Origin: Rhodospirillaceae bacterium LM-1 | GTDB lineage: Bacteria; Pseudomonadota; Alphaproteobacteria; Rhodospirillales; WMHbin7 | Assembly (NCBI GenBank): GCA_902725215.1 | Contig: CACUVI010000001.1 | Span: forward strand, 310,001-374,000 | Direction: 5' to 3' | DNA length: 64,000 nucleotides | In this document: positions 8,997 to 20,156 of the stretch, piece by piece | Numbering within the stretch: position 1 is the first letter of the stretch | Layout of the letters: the number at the start of each line of letters is the position of its first letter | Made by a program: the position numbers and the translations under genes | The notes under the pieces: model-generated | Database searches by the model: none | Told to the model about the DNA's origin: nothing | Seen by the model: the letters and a program-made list of their open reading frames with translations, nothing else

Positions 8997-10382
8997 CTAG
9001 TCCTCGCTCGAGCCGATGCCCAGGGATTTCAGCTTGCGGTGCAAGGCGGAACGTTCCATCCCCACGAAGGCGGAGGTGCGCGAAATATTGCCGTTGAATC
9101 GCGCCACCTGAGTGGCCAGATACTCGCGTTCGAACAGTTCGCGGGCCTCGCGCAAGGGCAGGCTCATCAGTTCGCTCGACTTGTCCCATTTGAGAACGGC
9201 GGGCGTCGCCGACGACAGATCGGGCGGCAGCATGGGCGCCGTGATCGGCTCGCGCGCATCGCCCGGGCACATGATCAGCAGCCATTCCATCACATTGCGC
9301 AACTGGCGGGCGTTTCCCGGCCAGTCATAGGTTTTAAGAACGACCTGGGCATCTTCGCCAAGTTGGCGACCGATCACGCCAGCCATGCGCGCGGCGCGAT
9401 CCATGAAATGCTGGGCGATTTGGGGAATGTCTTCCCGACACTCCCTCAGGCTGGGCACTTTGACCGGCACGACGTTCAAGCGATAGAACAAATCCTCGCG
9501 AAAACGACCGGCGGCGATCTGTTCTTGAAGCTCGCGGTTGCTTGAGGCGATGACCCGCACATCCACTTCGACCCGGGTGCCGCCGCCCACGCGCTCGAAT
9601 GTCTGGTCTTGCAGCACGCGCACGATCTTGCCCTGGGTTTCCAGGGGCATGTCGGCCACTTCATCCAGCATCAAGGTGCCGGTATGTGCTTGTTCCAACA
9701 GACCGATCTTGCGCCCCGATCCTTCCGACATGCCCTGTTCGGTGCCGAACAGTTCGATTTCCATGCGCTCGGGATTGAGGGCGGCGCAATTCAGCACCAC
9801 GAAGGGGCCTTCTGCGCGCTTCGATTTGGCATGCAGCAATCTGGCGACCACTTCCTTGCCGGAACCGGGGGGGCCGGAAATCAGTACGCGCGAGCCGGTG
9901 GGGGCCACCTTTTCGACCGACTGGCGCAACTGATTCATGGCGCTGGTGCTGCCCACCAGTTCCATGGCGCCGCCGGAGCGGTTCTTAAGATCGAACAATT
10001 CACGCTTGAGCCTAGCCTGTTCGATGGCACGTTCCACCACCAGCAGCATGCGGTCGGTCTGGAAGGGCTTTTCGATAAAATCGTAAGCGCCCTCCTTGAT
10101 GGCCGCCACCGCCGTTTCGATCGTGCCGTGGCCGCTCATCATGACGACGGGAACGTCGGGATGGTCTTGCTTGATCAGGGACAGGATGCCAAGCCCATCC
10201 AGCTTGCTGCCCTGAAGCCAGATATCTTGCAACACCAAGCTGGGGCGTCTGGCTGCGATGGCGGCAAGCGCCGCCTGATCCGTTCCGGCTTCGCGGCAGG
10301 AATAGCCTTCGTCTTCAAGGATACCGACGACCAGAGACCGGATATCGGCCTCGTCATCGACGATCAAAATGTCATGCGCCAT
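8997..10382 (-). CDS. ntrX: Nitrogen regulation response regulator NtrX
   Basis: 461 residues from the chosen ATG, which gives the family-typical start MAHDILIVDDE; an upstream in-frame ATG would overlap ntrY by 38 bases. The receiver domain has phospho-acceptor Asp near 53 (QDIW). The AAA+ domain has Walker A GPPGSGKE, and a Fis-type helix-turn-helix follows at the C-terminus. The sigma-54-contacting GAFTGA loop is absent: after ELFGTE the sequence runs QGMSEGSGRKIG. This loss is common in NtrX and suggests action without sigma-54. Partner kinase is NtrY immediately upstream. Confidence 0.96.
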   Translation of the reverse strand: MAHDILIVDDEADIRSLVVGILEDEGYSCREAGTDQAALAAIAARRPSLVLQDIWLQGSKLDGLGILSLIKQDHPDVPVVMMSGHGTIETAVAAIKEGAYDFIEKPFQTDRMLLVVERAIEQARLKRELFDLKNRSGGAMELVGSTSAMNQLRQSVEKVAPTGSRVLISGPPGSGKEVVARLLHAKSKRAEGPFVVLNCAALNPERMEIELFGTEQGMSEGSGRKIGLLEQAHTGTLMLDEVADMPLETQGKIVRVLQDQTFERVGGGTRVEVDVRVIASSNRELQEQIAAGRFREDLFYRLNVVPVKVPSLRECREDIPQIAQHFMDRAARMAGVIGRQLGEDAQVVLKTYDWPGNARQLRNVMEWLLIMCPGDAREPITAPMLPPDLSSATPAVLKWDKSSELMSLPLREARELFEREYLATQVARFNGNISRTSAFVGMERSALHRKLKSLGIGSSED

Positions 10383-12612
10383 GGCGTTCGTTCGTGACGG
10401 TTGCGGCAACTTCGCGGCGGGGGAAGATCAACCAAGTGCGCGCACCCGGCCCATCCCGGTCCTCCAGCCTCAATTCGCCTCCATGGTCTTCCATGATTTT
10501 CTTGACGATGGCAAGCCCTAACCCGGTTCCCTTGGCGCGGGTTGTAACATATGGCTCGGTCAGGCGGTGGCGTTCTTCCTTGGGCAAGCCCTTGCCATTA
10601 TCCTCGATCTTGATAGAAAGCCCGCCATTCGGCTCGTTTCTGGCCACCTGAACTTCGATCCAGCCGGGTTCCGGTTCCTCGCCTTCGCGCCCTTCGATCG
10701 ATTCTGCGGCATTCTTCAACAGATTGATCAGGGCGCGGTTGATCTGGCGACCATCGCAGGCGAACAGGCAGCGCGTTTCCTCGCCTTCGGGCATTTTCAG
10801 TTCGTACTTGATGGCCGTATGGGCCTGACGCTGTAGGAACATGGCCTGCCCCACCACTTCCGCCAGATTCTCGTTGCGCACGACGGGGGCTGGCATGCGG
10901 GCGAAATCCGAGAATTCATCAACCATGCGCCCGATATCGCCCACTTGACGCACGATGGTTTCGACGCAGGTCGAAAAGATTTCGGGTTCGGTCTGAATTT
11001 CTTTCAGGTACTTGCGCTTCAAGCGCTCGGCCGACAATTGAATGGGGGTCAGCGGATTCTTGATCTCATGCGCGATGCGCCTGGCGACGTCGGCCCAGGC
11101 GGCCATACGCTGGGCCGACAACAATTCGGTGATGTCGTCGAAAGTCACGACATAGCCCTCGATCTTGTCTTCCATCCGTTCCACGGCAACCCGGACCAGC
11201 AATGTCCTGGCATCTCCCTTGCGTTCAAGGCGGATCTCGCCCTGGGTGATCCGTTCGGGCCGCCGCTGGCTTTGGATCAGCAGATCGGCCATTTCAGGCA
11301 CAACCTCCGCCAGGGGCTGGCCCAGCGCCGTCTCCAATTCGCAGCCCAGCAAATCGCTGGCCGGACGGTTGGGCAGATTGATCCGGGCCTGAGTGTCCAG
11401 CCCGATCACGCCCGCCGACACGCCCGATAAAATGGTCTCGGTGAAACGGCGCCGTTCTTCCAAGGCCTGATTCGTTTCGATCAGTTCCTTGCGCTGGCCG
11501 TCGAGCTGGCTGGTCATGCGGTTGAAGGCGCGCGCCAAGGACCCCAATTCGCGACCGGCCAGAGTTTCATCGACCTTGGCTTCCAGATTTCCCTCGCGCA
11601 CGCGGTCTGCGGCCTCGATCAAGGCGGCGATGGGGCGCACCAACTGATTGGCCAGCGCCAATCCCACCCAAATGGCCGACAAGAACAACAACAGCGTCAC
11701 CACGGCGAAAATGGCTGAGAAGCTGATCTCGATCCCCGACCGTCGGCCTTCGGCCTTTTCGTATTCGGAGGCCGCCTCGTTGGTGCGCTGCATATGATTG
11801 ATGACTTTGGGATCGACGAAACGCCCAATATAAAGGAAACCGTCGGGAATGGCGGACAGGGCGACCATGGCGCGCACCCGGTCCTCGGATTCGCCCGTCA
11901 GCATGACCACTTCGCCGCGTCTGGCCTTTTCCATCGCCACCAGGGGAATCTGGCTGAATTGCATGGAATAGGAGAATCCCCCTCGCGCCACCAGCCGCCC
12001 ATTGCCCTGAAAGATCACCAGTTCGGAGAAGCCCTTCTGCGTGCTTTGCGCCCTAAGGATTTGCACCAAAAGGTCGGGGCTGACGGCCAGTTTGGGGCCT
12101 TCGCTATTGATCTGTTCGGCCAGCCCCACGATATCGCTGGCTAGAAGGGCGTGGTGCTCCTTCAGATAGGCGCTTGCTACGGCGCGCGATTCCAAGATGG
12201 CCGTCTTGACGCGGGGGTTGAACCAGCTTTCAAGGGCGATGCTGAAATAAAGAACCGAAAACACGGCCATCAAGGCGGCGGGGATCAAAGCCACCAGACC
12301 GAACAGCATGACCAGTCTGAAATGCAGGCGCGATCCGGCGCCGCCTCGCCTGCCCTCGCCCCAGACCTGGATCAGCCTGCGCGTGACCACGATGGCCAGG
12401 GCCATCACCAAGATCAGATCGACGGCCAGCAGAACCGCCACCGTCATCGGATCGGGGGTGATCGACGAGGCTCCGTTCAGGACAGCGATAGTGGCAGTAC
12501 TGGAGGCCAGCGCCGCAATGGTAAGGGCGATGGCCAGCTTGCGGCCCAAATCGACGCGCCTTGCCCATATCAAAAGCGCGATCCAAGTCGGGTGCCGGAA
12601 GATTCTGGGCAT
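10372..12612 (-). CDS. ntrY: Membrane sensor histidine kinase NtrY
   Basis: 746 residues. The N-terminus has several transmembrane helices (about 25-160 and again about 295-325) bracketing an extracytoplasmic region. Then come HAMP, a PAS domain (about 385-495), HisKA with the phospho-accepting His near 515 (AHEIKNPLTP), and an ATPase domain with NLLKNAAE and GTGLGLAIVKK. It phosphorylates NtrX and senses nitrogen or redox state in studied relatives. It begins 27 bases after ntrC and overlaps ntrX by 11. Confidence 0.96.
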   Translation of the reverse strand: MPRIFRHPTWIALLIWARRVDLGRKLAIALTIAALASSTATIAVLNGASSITPDPMTVAVLLAVDLILVMALAIVVTRRLIQVWGEGRRGGAGSRLHFRLVMLFGLVALIPAALMAVFSVLYFSIALESWFNPRVKTAILESRAVASAYLKEHHALLASDIVGLAEQINSEGPKLAVSPDLLVQILRAQSTQKGFSELVIFQGNGRLVARGGFSYSMQFSQIPLVAMEKARRGEVVMLTGESEDRVRAMVALSAIPDGFLYIGRFVDPKVINHMQRTNEAASEYEKAEGRRSGIEISFSAIFAVVTLLLFLSAIWVGLALANQLVRPIAALIEAADRVREGNLEAKVDETLAGRELGSLARAFNRMTSQLDGQRKELIETNQALEERRRFTETILSGVSAGVIGLDTQARINLPNRPASDLLGCELETALGQPLAEVVPEMADLLIQSQRRPERITQGEIRLERKGDARTLLVRVAVERMEDKIEGYVVTFDDITELLSAQRMAAWADVARRIAHEIKNPLTPIQLSAERLKRKYLKEIQTEPEIFSTCVETIVRQVGDIGRMVDEFSDFARMPAPVVRNENLAEVVGQAMFLQRQAHTAIKYELKMPEGEETRCLFACDGRQINRALINLLKNAAESIEGREGEEPEPGWIEVQVARNEPNGGLSIKIEDNGKGLPKEERHRLTEPYVTTRAKGTGLGLAIVKKIMEDHGGELRLEDRDGPGARTWLIFPRREVAATVTNERHGA

Positions 12613-12639
12613 TATGGGGTCCTGCGGGCCAAAGCGGCC

Positions 12640-14085
12640 CTACTTTAATCCACGCAGCACCTGAATGTCCAACTCGCGTATTTTCTTGCGCAACGTATTG
12701 CGGTTCAGGCCCAAAAGCTGGGCCGCCTTGATCTGATTGCCCCTGGTGGCTTCCAGGGTGATGCCGATCAGGGGACGCTCCACTTCCTGAAGGATGCGGT
12801 CATAGATGCCGGTCGGCGGCAGCGCGTCGCCATGGGCCGAGAAATATTCGCGCAGGTGCCGGTCAACGGTTTCCGACAGGCTTTCCCGGCTTTCGGCATG
12901 CGACTGTTTCATGCCCTGGCTGGTGTCGGTCAATTCGGACTCGATCACATCCAGCCCGATGACTTCCTGTGAATAGAGAGCCGCCAGCCTGCGCATCAGA
13001 TTCTCAAGCTCGCGGATATTGCCCGCCCAGCGGTGGCGCCTTAGGCGCTCCAACGCGTCAGGCGAGATGGTTTTGGGGGCCAATCCCTCATTTGCCGCCT
13101 GGCCCAGAAAATGGCGGGTCAGTTCGGGAATGTCCTCTGTGCGTTCACGAAGCGGCGGCAGGCGGATGGGCACCACGTTCAGGCGGTAGAACAGATCCTC
13201 GCGAAACAGGCCCTGGCGGATCAGTTGGGTCAGATCGCGGTGGGTGGCCGCGATGATGCGCACATTGGCCCTGATGGGCACGCGCCCGCCGACCGAGGTA
13301 TATTCGCCCTCCTGAAGCACTCGCAACAGGCGGGTTTGCGCCTCGGGCGGCATGTCGCCGATTTCATCCAGAAACAAGGTGCCGCCTTCGGCCTGCTCGA
13401 AGCGCCCCACCAGACGGTTGGTGGCCCCGGTAAAAGACCCCTTCTCGTGGCCGAACAACTCGCTTTCGATCAGTTCGCGGGGGATGGCCGCCATATTGAT
13501 GGCGACGAAGGGGCCATTCCTGCGCTTGCCATAATCGTGCAGGGCGCGGGCAACCAGTTCCTTGCCGGTGCCGGATTCACCGGTAATCATCACCGTCAGA
13601 TCGGTCGTCATCAGGCGAGCCAGGACGCGGTAGATTTCCTGCATGGCCGCCGACCGACCGATCAGGGGCAAGGATTCTTCGCCGTCGGGGTTGGAATCGA
13701 AGGATGGATCGGCCTTGGGGGCCGCCAGCGCCCGGCCCACGATATTGACCACTTCCTTCAAATCGAAGGGTTTGGGCAGATATTCGAAGGCGCCGCGCTG
13801 CGTGGCCTTGACCGCCGTCAGCAAGGTGCTTTGCGCGCTCATGACGACGATGCGCAGATCGGGCCTGATCTTCTTGATGCGCGGAATCAGGTCCAGCCCG
13901 TTTTCGTCGGGCATCACCACATCGGTAATCACCAGATCGCCCTCGCCATCGGCAACCCAGCGCCACAGCGTGGCGGCGTTGCCAGTGGTGCGCACCTCGT
14001 AACCTGCCCTGTTCAAGGCTTGGGTCAGAACGGTGCGGATGCTCCTATCGTCATCGGCGATCAGGATGGTGGCGGGAAGGCTCAT
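12640..14085 (-). CDS. ntrC: Nitrogen regulator NtrC (sigma-54 activator)
   Basis: 481 residues: receiver domain with Asp55 ([12 protein letters not shown]), AAA+ domain with Walker A GESGTGKE and an intact sigma-54 loop GSFTGA, Walker [14 protein letters not shown], and a C-terminal Fis helix-turn-helix ([19 protein letters not shown]). It activates sigma-54 promoters of nitrogen-scavenging genes when phosphorylated by NtrB. Its start overlaps the ntrB stop by one base. Confidence 0.97.
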   Translation of the reverse strand: MSLPATILIADDDRSIRTVLTQALNRAGYEVRTTGNAATLWRWVADGEGDLVITDVVMPDENGLDLIPRIKKIRPDLRIVVMSAQSTLLTAVKATQRGAFEYLPKPFDLKEVVNIVGRALAAPKADPSFDSNPDGEESLPLIGRSAAMQEIYRVLARLMTTDLTVMITGESGTGKELVARALHDYGKRRNGPFVAINMAAIPRELIESELFGHEKGSFTGATNRLVGRFEQAEGGTLFLDEIGDMPPEAQTRLLRVLQEGEYTSVGGRVPIRANVRIIAATHRDLTQLIRQGLFREDLFYRLNVVPIRLPPLRERTEDIPELTRHFLGQAANEGLAPKTISPDALERLRRHRWAGNIRELENLMRRLAALYSQEVIGLDVIESELTDTSQGMKQSHAESRESLSETVDRHLREYFSAHGDALPPTGIYDRILQEVERPLIGITLEATRGNQIKAAQLLGLNRNTLRKKIRELDIQVLRGLK

Positions 14086-15209
14086 CAGATATCGGCTCCA
14101 GACTCGTTCGAGACCATGGGAAGATAGACGCGAAAGACCGTGCGTCTGTGCTGGCTGTCGAATTCGACGATGCCGCCGTGGTCGTCAATGATCTTGGCAA
14201 CCATGGCCAGACCCAAACCGCTACCCTTGGGTTTGGTGGTGACGAAAGGATCGAACAGATGCGGTCCCAGATCCTCGGGGATGCCGTTGCCGTTGTCCTG
14301 CACGGAAACGACCAGCGGCAGATGCACGCGGCTGTCGCTGCCCGGCACGGCCAAACGAACGCCATGCTGATAGGCGGTGGACAGCACCACCTCGCCGCCG
14401 TCTTGTGGACAGGCCTCGGCGGCATTCTTGACCAGATTGAGAAAGACCTGGATCAATTGATCCCTGTTGCCCAGCACCATGGGCAGCGAAGGATCATAGG
14501 CTTCGATGAAGCGCACCTTCTGTCCAAAACCGTTTTCGGCCAGCCTGCGCACATGCTCAAGCACGCGGTGGATATTTACCGGCTCGCGTTCCAAGGGGCG
14601 CTTATCCGAGAACACTTCCATCCGATCGACCAACTGGCAGATGCGATCCGTTTCGTCGCAGATCAGATGAGTCAGCACCCGGTCGTCCTCGCTGGCGTTC
14701 TGTTCTAGCAACTGGGCGGCGCCGCGGATTCCCGAAAGCGGATTCTTCACCTCATGGGCCAGCATGGCCGACATGGCGGTAACCGAACGCGCCGCGTTGC
14801 GGTGAATCATCTGGCGACCGATCTTCATGGCGATGGAATGTTCGTGCAAAGCGATGGCGATCGATCCCGGCTCTTCGGAGACCGGGGAGACCTGGATGGT
14901 CACCGTTCTGGGGCCGGTGCGCAGCGTATCTAGATTGACGCCATATTCCGACACCGGGCAATCATTTGTACGTGCTTGATGAATAAGGGAAAATAGGGGG
15001 CTGTCCTCGGGGATCAGCTCGGTCAGCGGCATGCCTTCCAGGTGCCCCAGCGAGGATTCGAACAATTGTTCGGCCGCCGCGTTCAAATGCCGGATGGCGC
15101 CTTGGCCATCGACGACGATGATGGCCATTGACAGCGCGTTCAGAACCGCCTGGGCATCCAGGGGCGTTTGCGCAGGCTGGGCGCGCTTGCGGGTCAGGGC
15201 GAATTTCAT
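14085..15209 (-). CDS. ntrB: Nitrogen sensor histidine kinase NtrB
   Basis: 374 residues, soluble. PAS domain about 20-125, HisKA with His near 152 ([11 protein letters not shown]), ATPase domain with [15 protein letters not shown] and GSGLGLAM. It is the cytoplasmic partner of NtrC, controlled by PII proteins in known systems. Overlaps of 1 base with both dusB and ntrC indicate a single dusB-ntrB-ntrC transcript, as in nifR3-ntrBC of Rhodobacter. Confidence 0.96.
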   Translation of the reverse strand: MKFALTRKRAQPAQTPLDAQAVLNALSMAIIVVDGQGAIRHLNAAAEQLFESSLGHLEGMPLTELIPEDSPLFSLIHQARTNDCPVSEYGVNLDTLRTGPRTVTIQVSPVSEEPGSIAIALHEHSIAMKIGRQMIHRNAARSVTAMSAMLAHEVKNPLSGIRGAAQLLEQNASEDDRVLTHLICDETDRICQLVDRMEVFSDKRPLEREPVNIHRVLEHVRRLAENGFGQKVRFIEAYDPSLPMVLGNRDQLIQVFLNLVKNAAEACPQDGGEVVLSTAYQHGVRLAVPGSDSRVHLPLVVSVQDNGNGIPEDLGPHLFDPFVTTKPKGSGLGLAMVAKIIDDHGGIVEFDSQHRRTVFRVYLPMVSNESGADI

Positions 15210-16195
15210 TACGCGGCCAGCCGGTCGCTGGCTTGGCGCCAGAAATCAAGCAAACGTTCCCGCACCTGCTTGGCCTCGCCAAGGCGCATCAGTTGGCTGC
15301 GAAATTCCGCTGAACCAGGAAGGCCCTTCGAATACCAAGCGATATGTTTTCTGGCGATGGGAACGCCAGCGCTTTCCCCGTAATGGTCAAGCATGTCATC
15401 AACATGTTCCAGCAGAACGGCCAACCGCCCGGCAGCATCGGGTTCCTCTTTTTTCTCGCCGGTCGCCAGGAAATGCGCCGCCAGCCCAGGAAACCAGGGC
15501 CTGCCATAGGCCCCTCGCCCAATCATCACGCCATCGGCCCCCGAACGGTCAAGGATTTCGCGGGCCTTGTCCAAGCTGGTCACGTCGCCATTGGCGATCA
15601 CCGGAATGGCGACGGCGCGTTTGACCTCGCCGATCCGCGCATAGTCGGCTTGGCCGCCGTAAAATTGGGCGCGGGTGCGGCCATGCACAGTTACCATCGC
15701 CACGCCGCTTTCCTCAGCGATCTTGGCCAGCCTGGGCGCGTTGATGCAGCCCTCGTCCCAGCCCAAACGCATCTTGACGGTTACGGGAACGTCAACCGCC
15801 CTGACGACCGCCTCCATGATGCGCCCCGCCAGAAGCTCGTCCTTCATCAGGGCCGCCCCGGCCTCGCCCCTTATGATCTTCTTGGCCGGACAGCCCATAT
15901 TGATGTCGATGATCGAAGCGCCGCGATCGGCATTCATGCGCGCAGCATCGGCCATCACATCGGCTTCGCAGCCCACGATCTGAACGGCTTGCGGCCCTTC
16001 CAGATCCAGGGGGCTGGACATGCGCAAGGTCTTGGCGTGGGCGCGCACCATCGCCTTGCTGGCGATCATCTCGGAAACGGTCAAGCCCGCGCCGAAACGT
16101 CTGGCCAAGCGGCGAAACGGCGCATCGCTCACGCCAGCCATGGGGGCCAGGATGACGGGATTGTCCAGACGGATTGGGCCGATCGTTAATGTCAT
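15209..16195 (-). CDS. dusB: tRNA-dihydrouridine synthase DusB
   Basis: 328 residues of the FMN-dependent Dus family, which reduces uridines in the tRNA D-loop. Catalytic Cys102 is in [10 protein letters not shown]; phosphate-binding segments such as VIANGDV and [13 protein letters not shown] follow. In alphaproteobacteria this gene was named nifR3 and leads the ntrBC operon, exactly as here. Confidence 0.96.
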   Translation of the reverse strand: MTLTIGPIRLDNPVILAPMAGVSDAPFRRLARRFGAGLTVSEMIASKAMVRAHAKTLRMSSPLDLEGPQAVQIVGCEADVMADAARMNADRGASIIDINMGCPAKKIIRGEAGAALMKDELLAGRIMEAVVRAVDVPVTVKMRLGWDEGCINAPRLAKIAEESGVAMVTVHGRTRAQFYGGQADYARIGEVKRAVAIPVIANGDVTSLDKAREILDRSGADGVMIGRGAYGRPWFPGLAAHFLATGEKKEEPDAAGRLAVLLEHVDDMLDHYGESAGVPIARKHIAWYSKGLPGSAEFRSQLMRLGEAKQVRERLLDFWRQASDRLAA

Positions 16196-16280
16196 ATTGA
16201 GGTAAGACTCCAGGACTGCATCAATATTATGCAGGGTGCCTGTTTGGCAAGCTCCGAATAGGCTTGAATAAGTCTAAACT

Positions 16281-17093
16281 TTAGGCAGGACTTGAAATGA
16301 GCACGTCGGTGACGAATTTGACGCCCGGATAAGCCAAGGTCAGGAGCAAATAGGCCACTAAAACCAAGCGCGTAGCGTGACGCCCACGAATGCCGATGCG
16401 GTGATGCGCTGCCAGAAGCGCTGCGATGACCAGAAAGGCCAGCAGCGACAAAAGAGTCTTGTGATCAAAATGCAGCAACTGTCCGCGCTCGAGCAGATTG
16501 AGCAGAAAACCGGAAATCACCCCAACCCCCAGCACAGCCTCGGCCCCCAGCAGCAACGAGAAAGTAAGCCCCTCGCTTTCGGACATGGCGGGCAAGGCCC
16601 GGGTCAAGACGGTGGGCTGCTTGCGCTTCAAGGATCGTTCCTGAAGGAAAGCGCCAAGTGCGGCCACGGCGGCCAGGGTCGCCAGCGCATAGGTGCTGAC
16701 GGAGACCAGAATGTGCAAGGCAATCCAGCCGGAAGGAGCCGTGCCGATCAGGGGGCGCTCGGGCGCTTGGCTCCAGATGGCGGCAATCAGACCCAGTAAG
16801 GACAGATAGGGCATCAGTAACGGCATCAGCCGCCAAGTTTGGCGCGACCAGAAGCTAAGCCCTATGAAAACGCCCAGCGTGACGGTGATACTGGCCCAAA
16901 TGGCGGCGGACAGGCCGGTATGCCAACCTTCCAGAATATTGAAGGCGGTGGCCGAGGCCGGGCCGAAGATGGCAAGCGAGATGGCGGCCCAGAAAGCGCC
17001 GTCGCGCTTGGCGGGGCGTATCCAGCCTAGCAGAAGGGCGGGTATCAGGCATGCCAGCGCGGCCAAAGAGTCAAAGGGGGCAAAATTCAGCAT
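16281..17093 (-). CDS. CcsA/YpjD-like cytochrome c assembly-type membrane protein
   Basis: 270 residues from the ATG giving [13 protein letters not shown]. An in-frame ATG 69 bases further upstream would run up to the ispDF start, so it was not used. About eight hydrophobic segments fill the protein, with a WALH-type region ([17 protein letters not shown]) and a late His ([11 protein letters not shown]), as in the cytochrome C assembly / YpjD family related to heme handlers CcsA and CcmC. The role of YpjD-type proteins is not settled. It is divergent from ispDF. Confidence 0.8.
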   Translation of the reverse strand: MLNFAPFDSLAALACLIPALLLGWIRPAKRDGAFWAAISLAIFGPASATAFNILEGWHTGLSAAIWASITVTLGVFIGLSFWSRQTWRLMPLLMPYLSLLGLIAAIWSQAPERPLIGTAPSGWIALHILVSVSTYALATLAAVAALGAFLQERSLKRKQPTVLTRALPAMSESEGLTFSLLLGAEAVLGVGVISGFLLNLLERGQLLHFDHKTLLSLLAFLVIAALLAAHHRIGIRGRHATRLVLVAYLLLTLAYPGVKFVTDVLISSPA

Positions 17094-17164
17094 GGGCGCA
17101 CTATAGCGATGCCGTGCTGGCTGGTCTATGGTATGCGCCTGGAAAATTGAGGGGATTGTCATCC

Positions 17165-18319
17165 ATGGTTTCTTGTGTGGCCCTAATCGTGGCGGCTGGG
17201 CGCGGGCACCGGTTCGGCGCCGAATTGCCCAAGCAATATCTGGAACTGGGAGGGCGCATGGTGCTGTCCCATTCCCTGGCCGCCTTTGCCACCCATCCCG
17301 AGATTACGGGCGTGCGCGCCGTCATTCACCAAGATGACAGGCTGCTTTACGACCTAGCCGCCAGGGGGTTGCGCCTGCTTGACCCCGTTCCCGGCGGCGC
17401 GGCCCGCCAAGATTCGGTGCGCCTGGGGCTGGAAAGCCTGCAAGACAACCCGCCCGATTATGTTCTGATCCATGACGGGGCTAGGCCCTTCATCGAAGCC
17501 GGCGTGATCTCTAGGGCCATCGCCGCCCTGAAGGATCATGCCGGAGCCATTCCCGCCATTCCGGTCGCCGACACTTTGAAGCGCGCCGAGGCGGGCATGA
17601 TCTCTGGCACCCAGGACCGGGCCAATCTATGGCGCGCCCAAACCCCGCAAGCCTTTCGATACAAAGATATTCTGGCTGCCCACCGGGCGATGGCCGGAAA
17701 GGAGCTGACCGACGACGCCGCCGTCCTCGAGGCGCACGGCTTGCCAGTGGCGCTGACCGAGGGCTGCGTGAACAACGTCAAAATCACCACCAAGCGCGAT
17801 CTGGAACTGGCGGCCAAAGCCTTCGAGCGCCCGCTGATGGCCCGCACCGGCAACGGTTTCGACGTACACCGCTTCAAGGAAGGCAGCGATCATGTCTGGC
17901 TGAACGGCGTGAAGGTGCCCCATTCCCACGGGCTTGAAGGCCATTCCGACGCCGATGTGGCCCTGCATGCCCTCACCGATGCCCTGTTGGGCGCCATCGG
18001 GGCCGGTGACATCGGCCACCATTTCCCTCCCTCGGACCCGCAATGGAAGGGTGCGGCTTCGGACAAATTTCTGGCCCATGCCGCCAGTTTGACGGCGGCC
18101 AAGGGTGGGCGGATCGTGAATGTGGACGTCACCATCATCTGCGAACGGCCCAAGGTGGGGCCGCACCGCCCCGCCATGATCGCCCGCTTGGCCGAGATTT
18201 TAGGGATCGATCAGGGGCGGATCAGCGTCAAAGCCACCACCACCGAGGGGCTGGGCTTTACCGGCAGGCAGGAAGGCATCGCCGCAATGGCGACAGCGAC
18301 GGTGGCGATGAGGGATTGA
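17165..18319 (+). CDS. ispDF: Bifunctional IspD/IspF of the MEP isoprenoid pathway
   Basis: 384 residues from the ATG giving [14 protein letters not shown]. The IspD half (about 1-225) has the nucleotide-binding loop AAGRGHRFG and the DGARP motif; it makes CDP-methylerythritol. The IspF half (from about 225, starting [11 protein letters not shown]) has metal ligands in DVH and H(S)DADV-type EGHSDADV; it makes the cyclic diphosphate. The fusion skips the IspE step between them, a common alphaproteobacterial arrangement. Confidence 0.97.
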   Translation: MVSCVALIVAAGRGHRFGAELPKQYLELGGRMVLSHSLAAFATHPEITGVRAVIHQDDRLLYDLAARGLRLLDPVPGGAARQDSVRLGLESLQDNPPDYVLIHDGARPFIEAGVISRAIAALKDHAGAIPAIPVADTLKRAEAGMISGTQDRANLWRAQTPQAFRYKDILAAHRAMAGKELTDDAAVLEAHGLPVALTEGCVNNVKITTKRDLELAAKAFERPLMARTGNGFDVHRFKEGSDHVWLNGVKVPHSHGLEGHSDADVALHALTDALLGAIGAGDIGHHFPPSDPQWKGAASDKFLAHAASLTAAKGGRIVNVDVTIICERPKVGPHRPAMIARLAEILGIDQGRISVKATTTEGLGFTGRQEGIAAMATATVAMRD

Positions 18320-18327
18320 GGACGGCG

Positions 18328-18651
18328 CTAGTTGGGAGAATTCGTCTCCTCGCCGATCCATTTCAGGAAATCCGGGTTTCCGCCGTCGATAGGCAGGCTG
18401 ACCACACAAGGCACGCTGTAGGAGTGATGGGATTTCACCCAGGCGGTGGCGACATCGACTAGGTCCCCCCTGGTCTTGGCGATCAGCGCTACTTCGCCCC
18501 CCTCCTCCATCTTGCCCTGCCACCAGTAGAAACTTTTGATTGGACCCAGAATGTTGGCGCAGGCGCAAAGGCGGGCCTCGACCAATCCTTTGCCCAGCCT
18601 TTCCGCCTCGTCTATATCGGCGGTCGTGATGTAAAGCAGGCGATAGTCCAT
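18328..18651 (-). CDS. cutA: Divalent-cation tolerance protein CutA
   Basis: 107 residues, the family length. CutA features are present: LYITTADIDEAERLGKGLV, then ARLCACANI, then YWWQGK and the closing HSYSVPCVVSLPI. It forms a PII-like trimer and has been linked to copper tolerance and to electron supply in c-type cytochrome work. It converges on ispDF with 8 bases between the stops. Confidence 0.93.
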   Translation of the reverse strand: MDYRLLYITTADIDEAERLGKGLVEARLCACANILGPIKSFYWWQGKMEEGGEVALIAKTRGDLVDVATAWVKSHHSYSVPCVVSLPIDGGNPDFLKWIGEETNSPN

Positions 18652-18710
18652 CTTTTTGCTTGCCTCCCGAGTCGCGGCTTATATTCTAGGGGCAGGACGG
18701 GGGCAAATCC

Positions 18711-18950
18711 ATGGGTTCATCCAAAGAACGGGCGACAGACTTTCAGATCAGCTGGCTGAAACGCGGGCTGGCGCAGCCGGGCGGCAAACTACCTTTGTTC
18801 GATGAGGAAGGTCAGCGCTACAATGAGCGCACCATCAAATCTTGCCTGGAGCGTGGCTGGGCGCAGCCCTGGTTCTCGAATCCCCTGAAGCCCGACTGGC
18901 TGGTCTGCAAGCTGACCGATGAAGGTCGGCGTCTGGTCGAGCGGCAATAA
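18711..18950 (+). CDS. Small conserved-looking hypothetical protein, 79 residues
   Basis: Not recognised with a function. The sequence is basic and well composed, with DFQISWLKRGLAQPGGKLPLF at the start and WLVCKLTDEGRRLV at the end. The end resembles the last helix and wing of a winged-helix domain. No signal peptide or membrane segment. It is divergent from cutA (59-base gap), and codon use matches the core genes. Confidence 0.6.
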   Translation: MGSSKERATDFQISWLKRGLAQPGGKLPLFDEEGQRYNERTIKSCLERGWAQPWFSNPLKPDWLVCKLTDEGRRLVERQ

Positions 18951-19052
18951 TTGCCAGATCGAAATAAATCAATAAGCCGGTAACTTCATCTGCAGATTCA
19001 TTGTTTCGGTCTGGAAACTGTGGATATTCCGGTTGGAAAACAGATGACGGGT

Positions 19053-20156
19053 CTATAACCGCTCTTGCAGTTTTCTTATTTCTTTCAAGATGATATCTGA
19101 AGCCTGGGCAATTCCAGTGGGTTGTGGGCTTTGCCCAGCCTTCAGCCCGGTCAGATACTCAATCTGGTCTTGAATATCGCCTGCCAGAATTGACGCTTCG
19201 GGCAGGCTGAGATAGCGGGCATTCGCCTTCATCCAAGCATCGAAATATGGGGTTTCAGGCCAGTCAGGCCGCTCCTGGGCCAAGACGGCCACACCGTTGC
19301 AGGCGGCTTCCGTATAGGTGCCGTAACCCGGCTTGGTCACGATCAGATCGGCTGAAGCCAACAGATCGGGAAAGGCCATGCCCGATGTTTCGAAGGGGCG
19401 GAAATCCGCCCGGCGTTGGTTCCAGGCTTCGGGGATCAGCCAAGTCCAGCCATCGATCACTGGCCATTCCTCGATCGGCAAACGGGCGGCGATGCCGCCA
19501 TAGGCCACCACCCCAACCTTATGGCCGACAGGGATTTCCAGGCCCTTGCGCAGGCCAACAGGATCTTTGACGCCGATCCTGGCCGAAGGGCCAAGCTCGA
19601 TCAGCTCTGTGACTCTCGCCAGCTCCGTCATGGGCAGGCAGGGCGTCAGTTTCAAGAACAGGGAAGCAGCGGCATGCGAGGCTAAAATGCGTTCCAGAAT
19701 GCCTGCCGCTTCGGGGCGTCCGCCCAGATAGGCTTGATATAAATCGTACCAATTCAGGCTGGATAGAGCGATGGCAGGCAATCCCAAATGCCCGGCGGCC
19801 GCCAAAGTTAGATAGGGAATATTGGCGATCACCAAATCGGGACGGATGGATTTCAGCCGTGCCGCTTCATCTTCCAGCCTCTGGCGCCATTCCAGATGTC
19901 GTAGGTTATATGCCTGTGCAGTTGCATCGCAATCAACCGACGTGGCCGAATTCATGACAAGGCCAAAATCATCAATGCCGTCAATATATTCGAAATCATA
20001 GTTAAGTCTAGACTCGAGAAGCTGTCTGGGCAGGTTCGAGTAAAGTATCAGATCGATGTCGTGGCGCATCGATTTGATATCGTTCAAGATAGGGATTGTC
20101 ATGGCGGCATGGCCAAAGCCATGCGGCGACAGGGCTACACATAAACGAAATGTCAC
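19053..20156 (-). CDS. GT-B fold glycosyltransferase-like protein
   Basis: 367 residues. The start VALSPHGFGHAAM is the HGxGH loop of GT-B glycosyltransferases of the UGT/MurG kind. The second half has LASADLIVTKPGYGTYTEAACNGVAVLAQERPDWPE, the donor-sugar binding region of such enzymes. Acceptor and donor are unknown. No membrane segment. The gene overlaps the end of the SprA-like gene upstream by 4 bases, so the pair is probably one transcript, though no shared function is evident. Confidence 0.75.
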   Translation of the reverse strand: MTFRLCVALSPHGFGHAAMTIPILNDIKSMRHDIDLILYSNLPRQLLESRLNYDFEYIDGIDDFGLVMNSATSVDCDATAQAYNLRHLEWRQRLEDEAARLKSIRPDLVIANIPYLTLAAAGHLGLPAIALSSLNWYDLYQAYLGGRPEAAGILERILASHAAASLFLKLTPCLPMTELARVTELIELGPSARIGVKDPVGLRKGLEIPVGHKVGVVAYGGIAARLPIEEWPVIDGWTWLIPEAWNQRRADFRPFETSGMAFPDLLASADLIVTKPGYGTYTEAACNGVAVLAQERPDWPETPYFDAWMKANARYLSLPEASILAGDIQDQIEYLTGLKAGQSPQPTGIAQASDIILKEIRKLQERL

